Source: Candidatus Saccharibacteria bacterium UBA1103
Lineage (GTDB): Bacteria; Patescibacteriota; Saccharimonadia; Saccharimonadales; Saccharimonadaceae
Direction: 5' to 3'
DNA: 48,409 bases
NCBI GenBank assembly: GCA_002313515.1
Contig: DCBQ01000003.1
Location: forward strand, 1-48,409
The translations under genes were made by a program, and so were the position numbers. The notes below the pieces were generated by a model. The model did no database searches. It worked only from the letters and a program-made list of their open reading frames with translations, and was not told where the DNA came from. This document shows positions 40,491-46,631 of the stretch, piece after piece; position 1 is the stretch's first letter, and every line of letters begins with the position of its first letter.

Positions 40491-41335
40491 TACTTCCTCC
40501 TCTTATTCTCGTGACGACTACGGACGATCATCTTGTCGGTAGACTTGCGGCTGCGAGTCTTAACACCCAAGGCAATCTTACCCCATGGCGTACGAGGAGT
40601 CTTACCGGTACCGTGCTGACCACCGTCACCACCACCATGCGGGTGATCAACAGCGTTCATAGTCGTACCACGGACACGTGGGCGAATACCCAAGTGGCGA
40701 TAGCGACCTGCATAGCCGGACTTCTCATTCTGATGACTTTCATTGCCAACCACACCCAGGGTAGCCATGCACTCTAGGCGGAACTTGCGGACTTCGCCCG
40801 ATGGCATCTTGACCATGGCATAGTCGCCCTCCTTAGCGGTTAGCTGAGCTCGTGCACCAGCAGCGCGCACAGTCTGTGCACCACGACCTGGCGTTAGCTC
40901 GATATTGTTGATAACTGCACCTAGCGGCATATCCTTTAGTGCCATGCGGTTACCATTCTCAACTGCAACAGCCTTATCAGCGGCCGCTACCTCAATCTGC
41001 TGACCCTGCTTCATATCGTTGTTAGCGATGATATAGTGCAAGTTACCCTTCTGATCGCGAATGCGAGCAATACGTGCGGAGCGACCTGGGTCGTACTCAA
41101 TATGCTCAATCGTCGCCACCATACCAGGTTCTAGATTGAAGTTAACGATGCGGATAAAGCGCTTGACACCACCACCACGGTGACGGCTGGTAATGCGACC
41201 CTGATTGTTGCGACCTGAGTTCTGCTTACGTACCTTTAGCAGGCTCTTCACAGGCTTGTTGGTCGTAATCTGATCAAATTCTGCCGCTACCTGATTGCGA
41301 CGACCGTTGGTAGTAGGCTTCATTTGTTTTGCCAT
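40490..41335 (-). CDS. rplB: 50S ribosomal protein L2
   Basis: 281 residues: MAKQMKPTTNGRRNQVAAEF, the conserved NNQGRITSRHRGGGVKRFIRIVNF, PGRSARIARIRDQKGNLHYIIA and the peptidyl-transferase loop MNAVDHPHGGGDGGQHGTGKTPRTPWG with its His. The open frame extends five codons upstream, into rplW, but GGAG before the ATG at 41335 and normal family length fix this start. Confidence 0.97.
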   Translation of the reverse strand: MAKQMKPTTNGRRNQVAAEFDQITTNKPVKSLLKVRKQNSGRNNQGRITSRHRGGGVKRFIRIVNFNLEPGMVATIEHIEYDPGRSARIARIRDQKGNLHYIIANNDMKQGQQIEVAAADKAVAVENGNRMALKDMPLGAVINNIELTPGRGAQTVRAAGARAQLTAKEGDYAMVKMPSGEVRKFRLECMATLGVVGNESHQNEKSGYAGRYRHLGIRPRVRGTTMNAVDHPHGGGDGGQHGTGKTPRTPWGKIALGVKTRSRKSTDKMIVRSRHENKRRK

Positions 41336-41336
41336 A

Positions 41337-41642
41337 CTACTTCTCCTCACTTTCGTTTAGATCCTTGAAGACCTCAATCGAACCCTCAGATACGGTTACG
41401 TAAGCCTTCTTGGTATCCTGACGCGTGGTCGAACCTGGGCGATTATGCTTGCCTAGGTTGACAGCCTTAACCTTACCCTTAGTTACCATCAAACGAACGT
41501 CAGCGACCTTCACATCGGGATATTCAGCAGCCAATTCCTTTAGAACCTCTGCCTTGTTTGCATTCATTGGTACATCAAATACATAAATGTTTTTCTTTGA
41601 TAGACCATATGCCTTTTCGGAAATACGTGGAGTAATAATCAT
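41337..41642 (-). CDS. rplW: 50S ribosomal protein L23
   Basis: 101 residues: MIITPRISEKAYGLSKKNIYVFDVPMNANKAEVLKELAAEYPDVKVADVRLMVTKGKVKAV and KKAYVTVSEGSIEVF. It sits at the exit of the tunnel, the docking site for trigger factor and SRP. Start overlaps the rplD stop. Confidence 0.95.
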   Translation of the reverse strand: MIITPRISEKAYGLSKKNIYVFDVPMNANKAEVLKELAAEYPDVKVADVRLMVTKGKVKAVNLGKHNRPGSTTRQDTKKAYVTVSEGSIEVFKDLNESEEK

Positions 41643-42241
41643 TACTTATCCTCCTTTAGCCACTCAGTAGTTGCCTCTAGCGCAGCTTTCGTGAACACTA
41701 CCGCATCAGCGTTCAATAGTAGGAATACCGATAGGTAGGTTGGGCTGACTAGCTCAACGTTCTGTAGGTTAGCAGTTGCACGCAGCTTAGCATCGTCCTT
41801 GTTGTCAATCAGTAGGATGCGGCGCTTGGTATCAAGCTTTAGATCCTTGATTAGTTTGACAATGTCCTTAGTCTTACCGGTAGTCTTGATATCATCGATT
41901 ACGGTGATTTCATTACTCTGGTTAGCTAAGGTCAAAGCCTGGCGTAAGGCAACGCGCTTGGCGCTTTTACTTAGGCGCTTATTGTAGTTCTCTATCCCTT
42001 GTGGACCAAAAACGATACCACCACCACGCCAAATTGGGTTGCGGATCGAGCCAAAACGTGCACGACCAGTGCCCTTCTGACGCCATGGCTTCTTACCGCC
42101 ACCACGAACTTCGCCACGAGTCTTAGTCTTGGCGCCGACCTGGCGATTCGCAGCTAGGTAGCTGTCATAGGCAAGTTTCAGGAGTTCATGGTTCGGAACT
42201 TCAACAGCAAAGACTGCGTCTGATAGTTTGGTTTCAGCCAT
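41642..42241 (-). CDS. rplD: 50S ribosomal protein L4
   Basis: 199 residues with the tunnel loop AKTKTRGEVRGGGKKPWRQKGTGRARFGSIRNPIWRGGGIVFGP, diagnostic of L4. The C-terminal half carries the globular part (IVKLIKDLKLDTKRRILLI). L4 in E. coli also controls its operon by attenuation in the leader; the rplC leader here has inverted repeats that could serve a similar role (inference). Confidence 0.96.
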   Translation of the reverse strand: MAETKLSDAVFAVEVPNHELLKLAYDSYLAANRQVGAKTKTRGEVRGGGKKPWRQKGTGRARFGSIRNPIWRGGGIVFGPQGIENYNKRLSKSAKRVALRQALTLANQSNEITVIDDIKTTGKTKDIVKLIKDLKLDTKRRILLIDNKDDAKLRATANLQNVELVSPTYLSVFLLLNADAVVFTKAALEATTEWLKEDK

Positions 42242-42882
42242 TACTTATTCTCCTTTCCCTTGTGATTAAATTTGATTGCGGCGCTAATTACCACTGTGCC
42301 CTTCTTAGGACCCGGGATTGCACCTTTGACGCCGACCAGGTTATTTTCCTTGTCGACATAGGCAACGGTTAGGTTCTTTACGGTCGTCTTCTCTGCGCCC
42401 ATCTGACCGGCCATCGGATGACCCTTCCAGACACGCTGCGGATACATTGAACCGATTGAACCGACCCTACGAGTATCACCCTTACCACCGTGCGTCTTGC
42501 GCTGACGATGGAAGTTATGACGCTTGATAGTGCCTGCCCAACCTTTACCCTTGCTGATGCCGCTGACATCAACACTGTCGCCGACCTTAAACAGATCAGC
42601 AGTTAGTACATCGCCGACCTTCTCGTCGCCCAGGCTATCAACCCGAACTTCGCGGATGGTCTTCGGTGTGGCGCCAGACGCTTTAACGTGTCCAGCAACG
42701 GCATTGCTCAGGTTCTTACCCTTACCATAGCCCAACTGTACCGCGTTGTAGCCGTCCTTTTCGACGGACTTCACCTGAGTCACGGTGCAGGGACCGGCCT
42801 GAATGACGGTGATCGGAATCACAACGCCGTTCTCGCCGAGGATCTGGGTCATTCCAAGTTTGGTACCGATTAAAGTATTCAT
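42241..42882 (-). CDS. rplC: 50S ribosomal protein L3
   Basis: 213 residues: MNTLIGTKLGMTQILGENG, VTQVKSVEKDGYNAVQLGYG, VDVSGISKGKGWAGTIKRHNFHRQRKTHGGKGDTRRVGSIGSMYPQRVWKGHPMAGQMG and VVVSAA-like end. It is the first gene of the cluster; rpsJ (S10), which usually comes before it, is absent and an IS element lies just upstream. Family start and GGGAAG place the ATG at 42882 rather than at the upstream codon. Confidence 0.96.
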   Translation of the reverse strand: MNTLIGTKLGMTQILGENGVVIPITVIQAGPCTVTQVKSVEKDGYNAVQLGYGKGKNLSNAVAGHVKASGATPKTIREVRVDSLGDEKVGDVLTADLFKVGDSVDVSGISKGKGWAGTIKRHNFHRQRKTHGGKGDTRRVGSIGSMYPQRVWKGHPMAGQMGAEKTTVKNLTVAYVDKENNLVGVKGAIPGPKKGTVVISAAIKFNHKGKENK

Positions 42883-42999
42883 ACTTCCCTTTTCCACTTA
42901 AAACGCCTGAGAATTCGCAGTTTCCAATCACTATTAGAGAACTAACAGAGGTCGGACTTACAAACGCTCTCAGGAACGTTGGTCTAACATTAACGAAAT
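42883..42999 (-). promoter_or_regulatory. rplC leader with inverted repeats
   Basis: The mRNA leader of about 110 bases holds CCTGAGA (forward positions 42968-42974 as its complement) and TCTCAGG (42906-42912 as its complement), a perfect seven-base stem about 55 bases apart. The upstream arm can also pair locally as AACG...CGTT. Two exclusive structures would fit ribosomal protein autoregulation, but I do not recognise a named leader family. Confidence 0.4.
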
Positions 43000-43000
43000 C

Positions 43001-43029
43001 ATATTATCACACTTTTATAAATTTCGCAA
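43001..43029 (-). promoter_or_regulatory. Promoter of the rplC-rplO ribosomal cluster
   Basis: Minus strand TTGCGA (43024-43029), exactly 17 bases, TAATAT (43001-43006). It is the only good promoter upstream of the nineteen-gene cluster. The left terminal repeat of the IS element ends only 17 bases upstream of the -35 box. Confidence 0.65.
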
Positions 43030-43056
43030 GAGTACAGACAAAAGCGATACAGTCAA

Positions 43057-43905
43057 CTAAACCGGAACAATGGATTTCTGCAAGTAGTTAATTGGCGACT
43101 CGAATAGAGTCCTGTCGTTAAATCTAGCTTCCCATTCATTCAATATACTTGGCAGTTCCTTGGTTCTAATACAGCCATACATTCTACGTAGATGGCGCTT
43201 GATTGAGCTCCAGATACATTCAATATGGTTACTCCTCTCAAAGTGGAAGTTGGAGTGGTTGTAGTATTTTCTGGTATAACCTAGGTATTCCAGATCACCA
43301 TAGCTTCTAGCGCAGTCGGTAATAAGGTGAGCGCCTTTTTCAATGTTACCTAATACAAACTTCTCAATGGTTGACATAGATACATCAGGCACTACCCTTA
43401 GCCTCAATCTTCTGGTAGCTAGCTCAATGGCACCAGATACTATGGTTTGGTGACCATATCTACGTTTACCAAAGTATGATTCATCTATAGCTACTACATC
43501 CTTTAGTTTATTGAATGAAGCTAGCAGTGGGTACTTACCCTCGTTATATGGTACATTAGCCATAAACCGCTCGTACCAGCGTTTAACGGTAGTATACGAT
43601 ACATCCACTAGGTCTTTAGCATCACCTGGAGCTTTCTTGTTCTGTCAACACCAGAGTAATTGGAATATCTGCCTGTAGGTTAACTTGCTACCCCTAAACC
43701 AGGTATGAGCTTTAGGTCTAAACTTCTGGCGACAGAGTTTACACCAGCCATAAGTAACAGTACGTTTGAACGCTAATTTCTCACCACACCTAGGACAAGC
43801 GTCGAAGCCTACTACCATCTTTAGTATTAGATGCTTGCACTTACCTTCACTCGGTATATCCTGGAACTTATACTTAGTTACTGAGTTACATGATACACTA
43901 GACAT
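43057..43905 (-). pseudogene. IS1595-family transposase with an in-frame TGA stop
   Basis: One reading frame of 282 codons broken only by TGA at 43645-43647. The N-terminal part has a zinc ribbon, FDACPRCGEKLAFKRTVTYGWCKLCRQKF, that binds DNA. The C-terminal part has a helix-turn-helix (DVSYTTVKRWYERF), then the DDE-type catalytic residues in VAIDESYFGKRR, HLITDCARSYGDLE and FHFERSNHIECIWSSIKRHLRRM. Between the parts the frame continues WC-stop-QNKKAPGDAKDL without any shift. The stop is probably a TGG-to-TGA change at a Trp codon. Because other genes here end at TGA (infA, the ABC ATPase, the CheY-like regulator), TGA is not generally recoded, so the enzyme is likely dead unless read-through occurs. 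Confidence 0.82.
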
Positions 43906-43906
43906 A

Positions 43907-43983
43907 GGAACAAACCCTCGCTTTCTGTAATTGTTAATTATTGTTACAACTAACTATTTTACAGAAAAGCTCGTGTTTGTTCC
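43907..43983 (-). repeat. Hairpin over the transposase ribosome binding site
   Basis: GGAACAAAC (43907-43915) pairs with GTTTGTTCC (43975-43983) and TTTCTGTAA (43922-43930) with TTACAGAAA (43959-43967), separated by a small mismatched bulge. In an mRNA that reads in from outside, the GAGGG before the transposase ATG lies in the bulge between the two stems, so it would be hidden. Such a device is known from IS10 and IS50. Confidence 0.55.
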
Positions 43984-44055
43984 TTTTTAGTTTAATGTAT
44001 CAACTAATACAGCGAGCTTGACCGACTGCAGCATTTACTGTAAAATATCAATACT

Positions 44056-44361
44056 ATGATTAAGAAACAAAGCATGCACAAAAGCGCAAGACCAGCATTT
44101 ACGATTGCATATGCCATACTTATCGTGGTCTTCTTCACTGTTGGACTTATTGGCCTATTTATGCACCCCACGCAAGACACATACACTAAATACTGCGAAA
44201 GAATTAGTGACACAGGCCTACAAGCCTCTTGCAAGGTCAATGCAGTCAACGCAGACCAGCAGAAAGACATTCTTGCAACGCTTATGTCGGTATCAGGTTT
44301 TGGGTTTGCTGCTTGTATTGCGGCAAACCTTATGAGCGCAAAGATGCGCGCAAGTTCTTAG
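44056..44361 (+). CDS. Small two-helix membrane protein of unknown function
   Basis: A 101-residue protein with two membrane helices (FTIAYAILIVVFFTVGLIGLF, about residues 15-35, and ILATLMSVSGFGFAACIAANLM, about 72-93) and a hydrophilic loop of 35 residues with two cysteines (YCERISDTGLQASC). No family recognised. A TAAAAT box nine bases before ATG and no ribosome binding site suggest near-leaderless transcription. It lies in the accessory patch between the IS and a frameshifted secreted protein. A terminator follows at 44417. Confidence 0.6.
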   Translation: MIKKQSMHKSARPAFTIAYAILIVVFFTVGLIGLFMHPTQDTYTKYCERISDTGLQASCKVNAVNADQQKDILATLMSVSGFGFAACIAANLMSAKMRASS

Positions 44362-44416
44362 TATACTTATATATACATATGCTAGGCCTTGCATTTTTAA
44401 AGCATTGTCGTATAAT

Positions 44417-44449
44417 AAAACTGCGATCCAATCGGTTCGCAGTTTTTCT
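44417..44449 (+). terminator. Terminator after the small membrane protein
   Basis: Ten-base stem AAAACTGCGA / TCGCAGTTTT with a ten-base loop and a T-run. A TATAAT (44411-44416) sits directly before it, so it may instead act as an attenuator for the next gene. The terminator reading is the simpler one. Confidence 0.6.
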
Positions 44450-44465
44450 AGAGAATGGAAGTCTC

Positions 44466-44910
44466 ATGTACGTTAGAGCGCGCAAAGTCCTTGCCGAATG
44501 CCTGGCATTGCTGGTGATAATCGTAGGGACTTACAGCTAGCAGCGAAACAGCCCAAGCTGCGGAAGATACCATAAATAATAGCATTTCTGCGCTGTCCAT
44601 AAGCCCCTCATCAGGAACCGTAGTACTAAACGCAGTATATCGGGATGTGTACCGCAACGACAACGGCATCAATGGGAACCTTACGATTTCAACATATGGA
44701 ATCAGCAATCTTCACCATGTCGACATTCGCATGATCGGGCGAAACGGTCAAGTTCTGTGGGAGGAATACGGAGCCATTGACTACAACGCAACCAGGAAGT
44801 TTGGATGCGGAAACGATGTAGCTAGCGTACAAGCGAGAGTCGCATCGAAGAATGTATTCGGTGAGATCATGGCCGAGAAAGGCATGTGCGGTTACTGGTT
44901 TAATCGCTAA
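44466..44910 (+). pseudogene. Frameshifted secreted protein
   Basis: The ATG at 44466 opens a signal peptide (RARKVLAECLALLVIIVG) that runs into TAG at 44538. In the +1 frame, from 44526 on, the sequence continues as LTASSETAQAAEDTINNSIS and then a 110-residue domain (SGTVVLNAVYRDVYRND, GNLTISTYGISNLHHVDIRM, GCGNDVASVQARVASKN, CGYWFNR). If one base near 44526 is an insertion, the whole reads as a 147-residue secreted protein with a signal peptidase site after AQAA. Two cysteines near the end may form a disulfide. It is not recognised. It may be a true pseudogene or a single-base error in the assembly. Confidence 0.6.
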
Positions 44911-45118
44911 TGCTTGCACATAACTGAGAGTCGAGTTGCTTAGTCAGCTTGGCTCTTTTTCTTTGGCCATTAAGCTACCGCAGGGCATAATTCACCAGCC
45001 GATTGAGTCCGCCGAGCTTGCGCTACCGCGAAGACCTCCTCCCCTTGCGAAAGGCAAACTTCTTTCACTTCGCCCCCGCACAAAATATATTAGTTATCGG
45101 ATTCTTCAGGGCGTTTTC
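44911..45118. repeat. Terminator plus GC-rich palindromic repeat-like element
   Basis: Gap of about 200 bases with no recognised gene. A Rho-independent terminator for the secreted protein lies at 44927-44960 (AGAGTCGAG / CTTGGCTCT with two G-U pairs, then TTTTT). At about 45001-45086 a GC-rich stretch begins with GATTGAGTCCGCCGAGCTTG, then CGCTACCGCGAAGACCTCCT, then a short CCTTGCGAAAGG palindrome. It resembles in style the insertion in prmC at 1072-1250 but is not a close copy. Confidence 0.45.
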
Positions 45119-45253
45119 TCATAATATAAAATATATATCCTTAATTTTGCTACGAACGGAAAGTATCGCCAACGATACAGTGTCCATTAAATGAGCTAAA
45201 TCGTCAGCAATATCGTTCACTGTCAACCAATAAGTTGCGCTTAGCTTCTTCAT
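45119..45253 (-). CDS. Possible 44-residue protein coupled to the Spx/ArsC gene
   Basis: Beginning at an ATG four bases after the stop of the gene at 45258, the peptide MKKLSATYWLTVNDIADDLA then HLMDTVSLAILSVRSKIKDI then YFIL runs to a TGA at 45119. It has no ribosome binding site but could be reached by coupled re-initiation. The middle is an amphipathic helix. No family recognised. It is below usual length limits, so confidence is low. Confidence 0.35.
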   Translation of the reverse strand: MKKLSATYWLTVNDIADDLAHLMDTVSLAILSVRSKIKDIYFIL

Positions 45254-45257
45254 AATA

Positions 45258-45623
45258 CTATTCTGTTAGTACTTTATTCCACTTATCAGTATTAAAGCCC
45301 TTGAGCACTAGCACGTCATCCATCACGATTAGTGGGCGCTTGATTAGCATGCCATCACCAGCAAGCATGACCAAAATTTCATCATCCGACATTGCTGGTA
45401 TTTTATCCTTTAATTTCAATTCGCGATATCTCATGCCGCTCGTATTGAATAATTGAACAACTGGAATGTCGCTATCTAGCAGCCATCGCTCTAGTTCGTC
45501 TACGGTTGGCGTATCCGTAACAATGTTACGGTCGGCATAATCAATCCCCTGCTCATCCAGCCACTTCTTGGCTCTCTGACATGTACTACATTTAGGATAT
45601 TCAACAAATAGAATTCGTGTCAT
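45258..45623 (-). CDS. Spx/ArsC-like thioredoxin-fold protein
   Basis: A 121-residue protein: VEYPKCSTCQRAKKWLDEQG with the CxxC redox pair near residue 12, SGMRYRELKLKDKIPAMSDDE and LIKRPLIVMDDVLVLKGF match the ArsC/Spx/YffB family. The C-terminal arginine expected in arsenate reductases (R-P, here KRPLIV) is present. Function may be arsenate reduction or a redox-linked regulator like Spx; the sequence does not decide. A TATAAT box eight bases before ATG suggests a leaderless message. Confidence 0.85.
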   Translation of the reverse strand: MTRILFVEYPKCSTCQRAKKWLDEQGIDYADRNIVTDTPTVDELERWLLDSDIPVVQLFNTSGMRYRELKLKDKIPAMSDDEILVMLAGDGMLIKRPLIVMDDVLVLKGFNTDKWNKVLTE

Positions 45624-45666
45624 AGTTGATTATTATACAGGAAAATTAACCAGTTAATAGTATGTC

Positions 45667-46499
45667 CTACACAAGTCCCCACTCGGCTAATTTTTCAAAA
45701 CCGCCCAGCTGTTTGATATATTCGCCAGCGCTCGTGACCATGTCGACATACGGAATATCATCAACCGTTATGTCACCAATGGAGCAGCTATATTCAACTG
45801 GCTTATTTAGTTTCAGCGCCTGTTGGTGGGCGTAAATGTTGATCGATACATCGGCCTTGCCGAGATCCTTGCCGTGCAGGCCGCCACCAGTAACGGCACT
45901 GCCCATGTCGGTACCCAATTTGCGGTTGGTTGCACCGCTATCCACATTGACGCCACCGGTCCACTCACCCAACGGATTAATAATTACATCGGTCAAATTA
46001 TACTGTTTAGAAATTTTATGCTGCGATACAAAATCCCGGATGTCCGCCGTTTTAGCTTGACTCTGACAAATCGTTAGTTTGGCGCGATCTTTATCCCGGG
46101 CGTCCAACACCATCTTGCCGTCAGTTGGCCAAACCTGATACATATCCCGCACGAACTGCGATAGCGCCTGCTCTTCCGCCGACGGTACGCAACCCTTAAA
46201 TATACCGTTATCGCCACAGCGAATCTGCTCTTTCTGGTTGGCCGCCAGATTAGGGTCTTGCGGTACTAATAATAATTTCGTTTTGACCTCGGTCTGCGCA
46301 ATTCGTTCCACAATTCGCGCTACTTCGCCCTGACTAAACTCGACCGAGCTCTCAACGATTATCATGGCTTCGCCGTGACCAATTAAGACCTCAACCGCCA
46401 CCTTGGGGTATGCTGCCGCTGGTAAGCTAAGTCCACAATCGCTCCGGCTACACGGTCCGCTACCTTGTCCGGATGACTAAGATTGACTTTCTCGAACAT
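45667..46499 (-). pseudogene. metK: S-adenosylmethionine synthetase (MetK), compact form with a -1 frameshift
   Basis: MetK makes S-adenosylmethionine from methionine and ATP. Translation from ATG 46499 (GGAGG upstream) gives MFEKVNLSHPDKVADRVAGA IVD with the catalytic HPDK motif, but this frame stops after 38 codons. In the -1 frame the sequence continues AAAYPKVAVEVLIGHGEAMI and then GDNGIFKG, NPLGEWTGG and SAVTGGGLHGKDLGKADVS to the end. With the shift corrected the protein is 277 residues, much shorter than the usual 380-400, with the C-terminal domain reduced. The shift lies near 46405-46425. It may be a real mutation, an assembly error, or programmed frameshifting at the CCCC run. Starting at GTG 46401 would lose the HPDK site. 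Confidence 0.75.
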
Positions 46500-46503
46500 C
46501 GTT

Positions 46504-46600
46504 CCTCCTTATTTTTAAACCAAAACAAGCCAGACTGACATCCATAGTGTCATATCTGGCTTATTGTCAATATATTAGCATAAGGGCGATTTCCAGGCAA
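46504..46600 (-). promoter_or_regulatory. metK promoter and structured leader
   Basis: Minus strand TTGCCT (46595-46600), 17 bases, TAATAT (46572-46577). The transcript would begin about 46565 and at once enter a strong hairpin: AAGCCAGA (46555-46562 as complement) and TCTGGCTT (46527-46534 as complement) enclosing TGACA / TGTCA with a seven-base loop. After that a U-rich spacer leads to GGAGG and the ATG. This does not match any SAM riboswitch I know. Confidence 0.6.
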
Positions 46601-46631
46601 GACCAAAATACATAAATGCTATAATATGACC

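Larger units (their letters stand above)
43046..44001 (-). mobile_element. IS1595-type insertion sequence, 956 bases
   Basis: The element is bounded by imperfect 25-base terminal inverted repeats. The left one (43046-43070) reads GATACAGTCAACTAAACCGG and then AACAA; the right one (43977-44001, minus strand) reads GATACATTAAACTAAAAAGG and then AACAA, 21 of 25 identical. The left repeat contains the transposase stop codon. Inside is one transposase frame with an in-frame TGA. No eight-base target duplication is visible at the outer ends (ACAAAAGC on the left, AACTAATA on the right), so the insertion is old or one flank has been rearranged. The name of the family comes from the protein; the ends are seen directly. 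Confidence 0.8.

Noticed and set aside
43645..43647. TGA recoded as an amino acid throughout this genome
   Set aside because: infA, the ABC ATPase and the CheY-like regulator end in TGA at places where family length demands a stop, so TGA is a normal stop here.
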